Of a stretch of 54,728 bases of DNA, positions 8,143 through 16,658 are shown piece by piece. Made by a program: the position numbers and the translations under genes. Position 1 is the stretch's first letter, and the number at the start of each line of letters is the position of its first letter. Below the pieces are notes generated by a model. That model searched no databases. It was not told the origin of the DNA and saw nothing but the letters and a program-made list of their open reading frames with translations. Source of the DNA: Magnetococcales bacterium (GTDB taxonomy: Bacteria; Pseudomonadota; Magnetococcia; Magnetococcales; JADFZT01); NCBI GenBank assembly GCA_015232395.1, contig JADFZT010000026.1, positions 1 through 54,728 of the forward strand. The letters run 5' to 3'.

Positions 8143-9825
8143 TTGAGCAAATCCAGTACTACCCCACTCTATATCACCCCCCTGGGCGGCCTGGGGGAAA
8201 TCGGCATGAACCTCATGGTCTACGAATACGACGAGCGCCTGCTCATCGTCGACTGTGGCCTGACTTTCCCCACCCCGGACACCCCCGGGATCGATGTCAT
8301 CATCCCGGATACCCGCTATCTGGCAGAAAACCGCGACCGCATTGAAGGGTTTGTCTTCACCCACGGCCACGAAGATCACATCGGCGCCCTGCCCCACATT
8401 TGGCCGGATCTGGAAGGCCCGGTTTACGGCACGCCCATGACCCTGGGGCTGTTGGAAGGAAAGTTCAGGGAACACAACCTGACGGAAAAGGTCCAAACCC
8501 ACGAAGTCCGCTATGGTGTGCCGTTTGAGCTGGGGCCCTTTAAGATCACCTATATTCCGGTCACCCACTCCATCGTCGATGCCGCAGCGTTGGCGATCAC
8601 CACCCCATTGGGCACCATCATCCATACCGGGGATTTTAAAATCGACCACACCCCGGATGGGAGCCTCACCACCGATCTTTACGCCCTCTCCCGGTTTGGT
8701 GAGCAAGGCGTTTTGGCGCTTCTTTCCGACTCAACCAACATCACTGTCCCCGGCTCGACCGTTTCCGAGCGGGGCATCAACAACGTCTTCGAAAAGCTAT
8801 TTGACAAGGCAGAGGGGCTTTTGATTGTCGCCACCTTCTCCTCCAACATTCAGCGCATCGGTCAAATAATTCACGCGGCAGCGGCGTGTGGGCGCAAGGT
8901 GCTCCTCAATGGCCGCTCCATGGTCAACAATATCACCGTAGCCCGGCGGCTGGGATTTCTCAATCCACCAGCGGACACCTTGATCGACATCCGCCAATTT
9001 CGAAAACACCCCCGGGAAAAGCTTCTGGTTCTCTCCACCGGCAGTCAGGGGGAGCCTAACTCCTCATTGATTCGCATCGCCAACGGCGAGCACAAGGAGA
9101 TCAAGATCGAATCCGGGGATACGGTGGTCTTTTCCTCCAAATTCATTCCCGGCAACGAACGCACCATTTGGACTCTGATCAACCTTCTGTTCAAATCCGG
9201 GGCAGAAGTGATCCACGAAAAAAATGTTCCGGAAATCCATGTCTCCGGTCACGCCCCCCAGGAAGACCTGAAGCTGATGATGGCGCTGACCAAGCCCCGG
9301 TTTTTCATCCCCATCCATGGGGAGCTCAGGCACCTTCATCGCCATACCCGACTGGCCTGGAAAATGGGTATCCCCAAGGAAAACACCCTGGTGATCGAAA
9401 ATGGCCACCGAGTGTGTCTGGATGGAAAAACCATCGAACAGATGGAGCCTGTCCCCAGTGGCCGGGTCTTTGTAGATGGCAAGGGTGTGGGGGATGTGGG
9501 GGATATCGTCCTGCGGGATCGGCGTTATCTTTCCGAAGATGGCTTGGTGGCGGTGGTGCTGGTCATTGAAAAAGCCACGGGGGCGATCCTGCAACGTCCG
9601 GAACTGCTGACCCGGGGTGTGGTCTACGAAGACGAAAGCCAAAACCTGCTGGAAGAGGCCAAAGAGGCGGTTGAGGCCGCCCTGGAGATGGGGCCCAAGG
9701 CGATGGATTTCCGAGATGACGAAACAGCTGGCCCCAGGGAGCTTGCGCTGAGGGCCTTGCGTCGATTTTTCAAGAAACGACTGGGCCGACGACCGGTGGT
9801 CGTACCCCTGGTGATGGAGATGTAG
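8143..9825 (+). CDS. rnj: Ribonuclease J
   Basis: 560 residues of the metallo-beta-lactamase/beta-CASP family, which acts in mRNA decay and RNA maturation by 5'-3' exonuclease and endonuclease activity. Near the N-terminus is LYITPLGGLGEIGMN. The zinc motif HGHEDH is at residues 74-79, and further ligands occur in PVTHSI and HTGDFKID. The beta-CASP domain follows, with HVSGHAPQEDL and PIHGELRHLHRH near residues 370-405. A C-terminal domain of about 110 residues completes it. The start is TTG at 8143, the only start codon that keeps the conserved N-terminus, and no strong ribosome-binding site precedes it. The gene follows tatC by 26 bp and precedes ftsK by 2 bp. Confidence 0.95.
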   Translation: MSKSSTTPLYITPLGGLGEIGMNLMVYEYDERLLIVDCGLTFPTPDTPGIDVIIPDTRYLAENRDRIEGFVFTHGHEDHIGALPHIWPDLEGPVYGTPMTLGLLEGKFREHNLTEKVQTHEVRYGVPFELGPFKITYIPVTHSIVDAAALAITTPLGTIIHTGDFKIDHTPDGSLTTDLYALSRFGEQGVLALLSDSTNITVPGSTVSERGINNVFEKLFDKAEGLLIVATFSSNIQRIGQIIHAAAACGRKVLLNGRSMVNNITVARRLGFLNPPADTLIDIRQFRKHPREKLLVLSTGSQGEPNSSLIRIANGEHKEIKIESGDTVVFSSKFIPGNERTIWTLINLLFKSGAEVIHEKNVPEIHVSGHAPQEDLKLMMALTKPRFFIPIHGELRHLHRHTRLAWKMGIPKENTLVIENGHRVCLDGKTIEQMEPVPSGRVFVDGKGVGDVGDIVLRDRRYLSEDGLVAVVLVIEKATGAILQRPELLTRGVVYEDESQNLLEEAKEAVEAALEMGPKAMDFRDDETAGPRELALRALRRFFKKRLGRRPVVVPLVMEM

Positions 9826-9827
9826 GC

Positions 9828-12800
9828 ATGCCCCCCCGAGGCAATCAATCCCGGCGCAAACAAAAACAAAATGTCGAAAAGAGCATGACCCTTCTGCGGG
9901 AAGGAAGCGGTATCCTGCTCCTATGTCTCACCGCATTTATTGCCGTCAGCCTCTTTTCGTTCGATCCTTCGGATCCCTCTTTCAACTATACCGGGGACGA
10001 CGAACAGGTCAGCAACCTGGCCGGTTTGGCTGGGGCTCACCTGGCGGACCTAACCCTGCAACTGTTTGGGTATTCTTCGGGCTGGCTGCTGCTTTTGATT
10101 GGTTTTTTAGGCTTCCAACTCTTTCGCAACCGCCCCATCAGCCTCTATCTGGACCGCATCCTGGCTCTACCGATGCTGGCGGTGGTGACCAGCCTGTTGG
10201 CGGCGATGTTTTTCACCCCGGACTCAACACCACTGCTACCAGCGGGGCCCGGGGGCATGTTGGGATTGCTCGCAGCCAAGGCGATTCGCCGCACCTTTGG
10301 TTTTTGGGGCGGATTAATCCTGCTCGTACCCCTGGCCGTACTCTCCATGATGGTGCTCACCCGTTTTTCGTTACAGGATTTTATCAACCGGGTACAGCAT
10401 GAGATGGGCTTTGTCGGCGGCTGGACCGGCGATAAAATTCGCGCCTCTGCGGCTGCAAGAGCCGAACAAAAGGCAGCCCAGGCCGAAGCAGCCCTGGCTG
10501 AAGCAGAAGCTCAAGCCGAGGCGCAAGCCGCAGAAGATGCCGCCTTTGCTGAAGAAGATTCCCCTGATCTCCCCCAGAGTGCTTTGGAACCCGATGAGGA
10601 GCTGGATTCGGGTCACCAGCTGGATGAAAAGAACGAAGAGCGTTACGATACCGACAATAATCCACCCTATCCGGAACATCTGTCTCGGCTGGATTCTGAC
10701 ACGCCTTCAGGCTCAGCCGGAGACGATCTCCACCCGGAACCCTACGCTGACATGGCTTCACCGCCGCCCAAAGAGCGCAAGTGGCTGGATAATATCCTCC
10801 ATCCCTTTGCCCGACGGGATGCGGATGAAAAATCCACGGTTCCCCAGCAACGCCAGGAGCCCATGGTCGAAGAGTTGCCTCCCCTGGGAAGCCTGGGCAA
10901 AAAACGGATGGAACCTCGCCTGGAGCCCTCTCTGGACGGGCCGGAAACAGAAAGCTGGGACGAAACCGGCCCTGTCAGGGATTTTACCCCAGAGCGCCCC
11001 CAGCCCACCCCCAAGGAGGTCATTCCCGGCATCACCCCCTGGGCTGAGGAGGACTCCTTTGACCCGGACCCCCTGGAGCCCGAGATGGACCCGGACACCC
11101 CGTTTGGAACGGAAGATGCCGATCTTTCCGAACGGGTTGACGCCTGGCACAAAACCCATGCCCACAAGCTTTCCCAGGCATCTATAGAAACCACCCCTCA
11201 AGGGGAAGCGGAAGAAACCAGCGAATCGGATGACCCGGAAAGTGTTGTCAGTGGCTTGAAAGCACCTGTTGTGGCGACCTCCCCCCTCTCTTCCCCAGCA
11301 GCAAAACAGGCACCTCCCGTTGCCCCGGAGAAGATGGCTCAGGAACCTTCCCCAGCCACACCGCTCTCGGAAAGTGAAAAATCCACGGCTTCCCCCGCTT
11401 TCAAAAGATATGATGCGGCTTTTGAGCCTGGTGAAAAGATGGCGGAAGAGGCCGATTCCGTCTATCCCACACTTCAGGATAGTCCGACAAACCCTCCTCA
11501 ACAGAGCGAGGAAGCGCCCTCTCCTGGTCGCTCTTTTCAAACAAAACCCGACTCTCAGTCATCCCTTAACCACAATTTCGATCCACCGGAGGATAATCGG
11601 CACCATTCCTTGGTGGATGAAAAGATTGCAGCCGAAGAGAAGCCCGTCCCCCCTTTTGAAGCCCAGGACCGGCCCCCCTCTTTCGCTGAAATGGCTTCGG
11701 GAACCGATGTCGCCGAGCCGTCTGATTTCAGCACTGCCCAGTGGAACTCTCCCGCTGAACTTGAAGTGGATGATCCGGAGCTTGAATCCGCCCCGGACGA
11801 TTTCAGTGAAACCGATCAGGCCCCTCTGGAATATTCAGACTCAAATCCAAGCCCGGATCAGAATCAGGTGTTTGCCCCAAACTGGGTAGAACTGGAAACC
11901 GACTCTGAAGAGACCTCTTCTACAGCAACAGCCCGAGAGGAACCGCTAGAGGCCACGTTTGATGAACCACCCGCTGATGAGCCCACACCGGCTCCAGCCC
12001 TCCCGGTAATGGCCACCCTGGACGATGACGAAGAAAAATCCCCTCTTCCCCCACTCTCCATGCTGGAAGGTGCCACAGCTCTAAACAGCCCGGGTCCCGA
12101 TCCTGCAAGCCTCAATGCCAAAGCGCGCATTCTCGAACACAAACTCGGGGATTTTAAAATCAAGGGGCAAATCATCGATGTCCTGCCGGGACCGGTGGTT
12201 ACCACATTCGAACTCGACCCCGCCCCGGGACTGCGGGCCGCAAAGGTAATCGGGCTTGCGGATGATCTGGCCCGCAACCTGGCAGCCACCTCTGTGCGGG
12301 TGGTGGGCAATATTCCCGGCAAAAATGTCATCGGCATCGAAATCCCCAACGATACCCGGGATACGGTCTATCTGAAGGATGTTCTTCTTTCCCAGTCTTT
12401 CCAAAAAACCAACAGCCCCCTGGCCGTAGCCCTGGGTTCCGATATCACCGGCAATCCGGTGGTGGGCAATCTGGCCAAAATGCCCCATCTGCTGGTCGCT
12501 GGAACCACCGGTTCGGGTAAATCGGTCGCGGTCAACGCCATGATCTGCTCCATCCTCTTCAGTGCGACACCTGAAGAAGTGCGGTTTTTGATGGTGGATC
12601 CCAAGATGCTGGAGCTTTCCATCTATGAGGGAATTCCCCATCTGCTGGCCCCGGTGGTAACCGATGTCCGAAAGGCTGCCAACCTGCTCAAATGGGCGGT
12701 CCAGGAGATGGAAGAGCGCTACCGGCTGATGTCGGAGCTGGGTGTTCGGGGGCTTGCGGGTTATAACGAACGCATCAAGGAGTGCATAGAAAACGGCGAG

Positions 12801-13562
12801 CAGCCCACCCGTCGGGTCAAGGTGGGGTTTGATCCTGAGACCGGGCATCCAGTGGAAGAGGAAGAGCCAATTCCCCTGGAGCACAAGCCCCTCATCGTCA
12901 TCGTGATCGACGAGCTGGCAGACCTGATGATTCAGGTAGGTAAAGAGGTGGAACCGGCTATCGCCCGCTTGGCACAGATGGCCCGGGCAGCCGGGTTGCA
13001 CCTGATCATCGCCACCCAGCGTCCCTCAGTGGATGTCATCACGGGCCTGATCAAAGCCAACTTTCCCACCCGGATCGCCTTTAAGGTCTCCTCCAAAATC
13101 GACTCCCGGACCATTCTCGACGCCATGGGAGCCGAGCGACTCCTGGGTATGGGGGATGGTCTCTACCTTCCCCCTGGCACCACCCAGCTCAGACGGATTC
13201 ATGCCCCCTTCATGACGGATAAATCGGTCCACACCCTGGTCCGGTTTTTAAAATCCACCGGCAGCCCTCAATATGACAGTTCTGTGCTGGTGGCCAAGGA
13301 ATCAGACGACAGCGGGGGTGACGGCGGCATGGCAGCGGGAGGTGGCGGCGGTAGTGGCGAGGAGTATGATGAACTCTACGACCAAGCGGTGGTTTTGGTG
13401 ATCAAACAGAAAAAGGTCTCCACCTCCATGGTGCAGCGCCACTTCAAAATCGGCTACAACCGGGCCGCTCGCATTGTGGATCGCATGGCCGAGGATGGTT
13501 TGATATCAGAGGCCAACTCCGCAGGTAAGCGGGAGGTGCTGGCCCCCAACGCCAACGCCTGA
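9828..13562 (+). CDS. ftsK: DNA translocase FtsK
   Basis: 1244 residues. Four N-terminal membrane helices (about residues 25-190) anchor it at the division septum. A very acidic, Pro/Glu/Ser-rich linker covers roughly residues 210-750. The motor follows: Walker A GTTGSGKS at 892-899, Walker B in LIVIVIDELADLM near 1022-1034, and RPSVDVITGLIKANFPTRIAF after it. The C-terminal winged-helix gamma domain (EEYDELYDQAVVLVIKQKK and the rest, about 1180-1244) reads KOPS sequences and activates XerCD. FtsK pumps DNA to resolve the chromosome terminus during division. It begins 2 bp after RNase J, so the two are co-transcribed. Nothing appears broken. Confidence 0.97.
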   Translation: MPPRGNQSRRKQKQNVEKSMTLLREGSGILLLCLTAFIAVSLFSFDPSDPSFNYTGDDEQVSNLAGLAGAHLADLTLQLFGYSSGWLLLLIGFLGFQLFRNRPISLYLDRILALPMLAVVTSLLAAMFFTPDSTPLLPAGPGGMLGLLAAKAIRRTFGFWGGLILLVPLAVLSMMVLTRFSLQDFINRVQHEMGFVGGWTGDKIRASAAARAEQKAAQAEAALAEAEAQAEAQAAEDAAFAEEDSPDLPQSALEPDEELDSGHQLDEKNEERYDTDNNPPYPEHLSRLDSDTPSGSAGDDLHPEPYADMASPPPKERKWLDNILHPFARRDADEKSTVPQQRQEPMVEELPPLGSLGKKRMEPRLEPSLDGPETESWDETGPVRDFTPERPQPTPKEVIPGITPWAEEDSFDPDPLEPEMDPDTPFGTEDADLSERVDAWHKTHAHKLSQASIETTPQGEAEETSESDDPESVVSGLKAPVVATSPLSSPAAKQAPPVAPEKMAQEPSPATPLSESEKSTASPAFKRYDAAFEPGEKMAEEADSVYPTLQDSPTNPPQQSEEAPSPGRSFQTKPDSQSSLNHNFDPPEDNRHHSLVDEKIAAEEKPVPPFEAQDRPPSFAEMASGTDVAEPSDFSTAQWNSPAELEVDDPELESAPDDFSETDQAPLEYSDSNPSPDQNQVFAPNWVELETDSEETSSTATAREEPLEATFDEPPADEPTPAPALPVMATLDDDEEKSPLPPLSMLEGATALNSPGPDPASLNAKARILEHKLGDFKIKGQIIDVLPGPVVTTFELDPAPGLRAAKVIGLADDLARNLAATSVRVVGNIPGKNVIGIEIPNDTRDTVYLKDVLLSQSFQKTNSPLAVALGSDITGNPVVGNLAKMPHLLVAGTTGSGKSVAVNAMICSILFSATPEEVRFLMVDPKMLELSIYEGIPHLLAPVVTDVRKAANLLKWAVQEMEERYRLMSELGVRGLAGYNERIKECIENGEQPTRRVKVGFDPETGHPVEEEEPIPLEHKPLIVIVIDELADLMIQVGKEVEPAIARLAQMARAAGLHLIIATQRPSVDVITGLIKANFPTRIAFKVSSKIDSRTILDAMGAERLLGMGDGLYLPPGTTQLRRIHAPFMTDKSVHTLVRFLKSTGSPQYDSSVLVAKESDDSGGDGGMAAGGGGGSGEEYDELYDQAVVLVIKQKKVSTSMVQRHFKIGYNRAARIVDRMAEDGLISEANSAGKREVLAPNANA

Positions 13563-13628
13563 TTTTCTCTCACCCCGAAAGAAATATCCGACAAAATCTC
13601 CAGAGACATCCCATCAACAGCGCATTAT

Positions 13629-13791
13629 CCTAAATCCGGCAGTTGGGCGTGTGTGGCTGGTGCAGAATATTGGTTCGCATAGTGAATTGGGAGAAATCGC
13701 TGTCACCTTATTGGTCACAAGACTTTCTCCCGATTTACTTGGTGGATCAAGAGGCTGGGGCATGTACGTACGCCCAACTGCCGGATTTAGG
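13629..13791. mobile_element. MITE-like element with 22-bp terminal inverted repeats
   Basis: The ends at 13629-13650 and 13770-13791 are perfect inverted copies of a 22-bp sequence beginning CCTAAATCCGGCAGTTGG. The element is 163 bp long and holds no transposase. An ATTAT flanks it on both sides (13624-13628 and 13792-13796), as expected for a 5-bp target duplication. Inside, GGGAGAAA and TTTCTCCC form a second small hairpin arm pair. A 70-codon open frame across it is only a by-product. It is probably a non-autonomous element moved by a transposase elsewhere in the genome. It fills the otherwise empty ftsK-RDD gap (13563-13915). Confidence 0.75.
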
Positions 13792-13915
13792 ATTATGCTC
13801 AAGAGATCCCCTGGCTAGCCTATACCAGGGGAAAACAGCTTCTGAAATCATTTAACAAAAACAACTGGCGGGCATTTCTGTCTCAGGCTGCCAACAGCTG
13901 ATCACTGGGGGAAAC

Positions 13916-14503
13916 ATGGAAAACAGTCCATTGGAAGAACGGCGCTACGTCGGCTTCTGGGTCCGCACCCTGGCAAGCATTATTGATACGATCGTCATTG
14001 TCATCTGCACAGTCCCAGTCATCATTTTCACGATGAAAGATACCATCGATACAAATGGCCCCCCTCAACTGCCTCTTCAAGCAGAGCTTATACTCGATTT
14101 TTCGGTCGCCATTGCGGTCATTCTCTTCTGGAAATTTAAATCCGCCACACCCGGAAAAATGCTCTTCAACGCCATCATCACCGATGCCAAAACCGGTGGC
14201 CCCCCCAGCACCAAACAGCTGATCATCCGCTATCTGGGCTATATTCCATCCACTCTGTTTTTATTCATGGGCTTTTTCTGGATCGCCTTCGATAAGAAAA
14301 AACAGGGTTGGCATGACAAACTGGCGGATACCGTTGTGGAAAAGCCATCTTCCTTCCCCACCACCTATCTTCACAAAACCCAACCGTCGGTCATTAAAAA
14401 AATGGTCGCGGAATCCGCATCAAACCCACCGAAACAGATCCCACCATCAGATGACAGCGTGACCTATATGCTCAATGGCGTCCCTGTCTCGAAGAAAAAG
14501 TAG
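13916..14503 (+). CDS. RDD-family membrane protein
   Basis: 195 residues. The N-terminal YVGFWVRTLASIIDTIVIV holds the R...D pair that gives the RDD family its name. Three membrane helices follow: about 20-42, 60-80 and 115-135. The middle A-T-P-G-K-M-L segment and the late K-K-Q-G-W-H-D-K-L-A-D-T segment are standard RDD signatures. The C-terminal 55 residues are hydrophilic and end VSKKK. Some RDD proteins have been linked to ion or sodium/proton transport, but most are uncharacterised and nothing here narrows the function. It is a single gene after the MITE-like element, facing the TRAP genes. Confidence 0.85.
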   Translation: MENSPLEERRYVGFWVRTLASIIDTIVIVICTVPVIIFTMKDTIDTNGPPQLPLQAELILDFSVAIAVILFWKFKSATPGKMLFNAIITDAKTGGPPSTKQLIIRYLGYIPSTLFLFMGFFWIAFDKKKQGWHDKLADTVVEKPSSFPTTYLHKTQPSVIKKMVAESASNPPKQIPPSDDSVTYMLNGVPVSKKK

Positions 14504-14565
14504 ACACACCTTTTGATTTCTTGGCTAAGGGGGAAAGTGGCTAAAAGGGAAAAAAAGTCAAGACC

Positions 14566-14598
14566 GTGGGGGCTCGCCCCCACACCCCCGGGGGGTGT
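14566..14598. repeat. REP-like GC hairpin pair
   Basis: GTGGGGGCTCGCCCCCAC (14566-14583) is a near-perfect palindrome, and ACACCCCCGGGGGGTGT (14582-14598) is a second one that overlaps it. They lie just downstream of the RDD gene. The form is that of a dispersed extragenic palindrome. Confidence 0.55.
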
Positions 14599-14633
14599 AA
14601 AACAAAATCAAGATCAAGATCAAAAGAAGGACC

Positions 14634-14678
14634 TTGGGGGGAAAGAATTCCCCCCAATTCCCCCCATCTTTTTTTTTA
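14634..14678 (+). terminator. Terminator between convergent RDD and dctM genes
   Basis: TTGGGGGGAA (14634-14643) pairs perfectly with TTCCCCCCAA (14648-14657) across AGAA. A second TTCCCCCC and then a run of about ten T follow. The A-rich stretch upstream could allow it to work on the other strand as well. Confidence 0.65.
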
Positions 14679-14702
14679 ATCGTTTAAATTCAAAAGATTT
14701 AT

Positions 14703-16100
14703 TTATTGGCCGTAGACCAGCATCGGGAGCCACGTCGCCAGCTGGGGCCAGTAGCCAATCGCGCACAGCACCAAAATCTGGATCATGATGAATGGTATGA
14801 TCCCCCGATACATCTGACCGGTGGTGATTTCCGGAGGGGCGACACCACGGAGATAAAAGAGGGAAAAACCAAAAGGAGGGGTCAAAAACGAAGTCTGAAG
14901 ATTGATCGCAATCATCACCCCAAGCCACACCGGATCCAAACCCAGCCCCAACAGCGGTGGCCCCACAATCGGTACCACCACAAAAGTGATTTCAATAAAA
15001 TCGATAAAAAATCCCAAGAAAAACATCAAAACCATCACAGCCAGCATCGCCCCAAAAGCCCCACCCGGCAACCCCGACAACAATTCCCGAACCAACTCAT
15101 CTCCACCAAACCCCCGAAACACCAGGGAAAAGATCGATGCCCCCACCAAAATCATAAAAACCATGCTGGTCACCTGGGTGGTGGAGTTCATCACCTCCTT
15201 CAACCGCACCCAAGAGAGACTCTTCTGCTGCCAAGCGAGCCCCATCGCACCCACCGCACCCACCGAAGCCGCTTCCGTCGGAGTCGCCAAGCCCCCCAGA
15301 ATGGAACCCAACACCGCCACAATCAAAAACAAAGGCGGCACCAACACCTGCAACACCTTCGCCCAAAGCGCCGCCCCACTCACCTCCCGATCCTCCGCAG
15401 GAATAGCCGGTACCGCTTCAGGCCGAAAAACAGCCACCCCCACCAGATAGAGAATATACATGGCGACCAGGATCAAGCCTGGAATCAATGCCCCAACGAA
15501 AAGATCCCCCACACTCACCGTGCGCGGCGTATAAACCCCCATTTCCAACTGAGCCTGCTGATAGGCGGATGAAATCACATCCCCCAACAGCACCAAAACA
15601 ATGGAAGGCGGGATGATCTGCCCCAGAGTACCCGAAGCGCAGATGGTGCCAGTGGCGACACCATGATCATACCCCCGGCGCATCATGGTCGGCAGGGAAA
15701 GCAACCCCATGGTCACCACCGTCGCCCCGACAATACCGGTACTGGCGGCCATCAACATGCCGACCAGAGTGACCGAAATACCCAACCCCCCACGCATGGG
15801 ACCGAAAAGCGCCGCCATGGTATCCAGCAAATTTTCCGCTACCCGGGAGCGCTCCAGCATCACCCCCATAAAGATAAAGAGAGGTACTGCAATCAACGTT
15901 TCATTGGTCATGATGCCGTAGAGCCGGTTGGGCACCGCCTCCAGAAAAACCGCATCAAAAACGTCGTCGTAGCTCCCAAGCCAAGCAAAAATGAGTGCCG
16001 TACCCGCCAGGGAAAAAGCCACCGGATAGCCCATGATCAACACCACGCACACCCCGGCGAACATATAGAGGGCGGCGTAAGACTCGATATCGAATTCCAT
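14703..16100 (-). CDS. dctM: TRAP transporter large permease DctM
   Basis: 465 residues with about 12 predicted membrane helices. Typical DctM segments include GYPVAFSLAGTALIFAW near the N-terminus, the MGVMLERSRVAENLLD region, and GTLGQIIPPSIVLVLLGD (the conserved G-x-x-I-P-P-S). The end carries LQTSFLTPPFGFSLFYL. DctM is the ion-coupled transport subunit of tripartite TRAP systems for carboxylates and related solutes. It is slightly longer than the usual 425-430 residues because of a 30-residue central loop. It lies 3 bases after dctQ. No periplasmic binding protein (DctP) gene lies beside it. Confidence 0.95.
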   Translation of the reverse strand: MEFDIESYAALYMFAGVCVVLIMGYPVAFSLAGTALIFAWLGSYDDVFDAVFLEAVPNRLYGIMTNETLIAVPLFIFMGVMLERSRVAENLLDTMAALFGPMRGGLGISVTLVGMLMAASTGIVGATVVTMGLLSLPTMMRRGYDHGVATGTICASGTLGQIIPPSIVLVLLGDVISSAYQQAQLEMGVYTPRTVSVGDLFVGALIPGLILVAMYILYLVGVAVFRPEAVPAIPAEDREVSGAALWAKVLQVLVPPLFLIVAVLGSILGGLATPTEAASVGAVGAMGLAWQQKSLSWVRLKEVMNSTTQVTSMVFMILVGASIFSLVFRGFGGDELVRELLSGLPGGAFGAMLAVMVLMFFLGFFIDFIEITFVVVPIVGPPLLGLGLDPVWLGVMIAINLQTSFLTPPFGFSLFYLRGVAPPEITTGQMYRGIIPFIMIQILVLCAIGYWPQLATWLPMLVYGQ

Positions 16101-16103
16101 GAT

Positions 16104-16640
16104 CTAGGCGACCTCCTCGTGATAGAGGAGAAGGAGGACATTTCTAAACATCAAGGAGAGGCCTTGCAGGGCGATGAGCAGGGGCATCGCCAGGATGATC
16201 GACTTTAACAGCCACACCCCGTCCAGCCCACCCGCTTCCCGGGAACCTTCCCACACACTCCAGGAGGCGGCCACATATTCCCAGCTGATCGAAAAGAGAA
16301 AAATCGCTACCGGCAGGAGAAAAAACAGACCACCGAAGAGATTGATCCACGCTTTGGCCCGTTCCGACATAGGGCGATAAAAAATATCCACCCGGACATG
16401 GCCATCGTGTTTCAAGGTGTAGGAAGCCCCCAGCATGAAAACCGCCGCATGCATATAGGTGACCGACTCCTGCATGGCGATCCAGCCAAGATCGAAAAGA
16501 TAGCGCAGCATGGCCACGGCAAAGGTGACCAACACCATGAAGAGGGTGCACCAGGAGATAAAACGACCGATTCCCTCCATCAGGGAGTCGATATAGCGGA
16601 TTGAGGCTGCCAAAAAGATTTTCAAAACGCCCTCCCCCAT
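16104..16640 (-). CDS. dctQ: TRAP transporter small permease DctQ
   Basis: 178 residues, four membrane helices (about 25-48, 62-82, 103-125, 150-172), with the family segment TLKHDGHVRVDIFYRPM between helices two and three. DctQ partners DctM and is needed for transport. No clear ribosome-binding site stands before the ATG at 16640; a later Met at residue 21 would cut into the first helix region. The outer-membrane barrel gene ends 18 bp upstream, so barrel, dctQ and dctM look like one transcript. Confidence 0.9.
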   Translation of the reverse strand: MGEGVLKIFLAASIRYIDSLMEGIGRFISWCTLFMVLVTFAVAMLRYLFDLGWIAMQESVTYMHAAVFMLGASYTLKHDGHVRVDIFYRPMSERAKAWINLFGGLFFLLPVAIFLFSISWEYVAASWSVWEGSREAGGLDGVWLLKSIILAMPLLIALQGLSLMFRNVLLLLYHEEVA

Positions 16641-16658
16641 CTTGCGAGCAGCAACACC

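Noticed and set aside
13643-13855. 70-codon open frame in the ftsK-RDD gap
   Set aside because: It spans the MITE-like inverted repeats, has no ribosome-binding site and no protein-like pattern.
14706-15572. 288-codon open frame antisense to dctM
   Set aside because: It is His/Arg/Pro rich, the usual by-product of a high-GC membrane-protein gene on the opposite strand.
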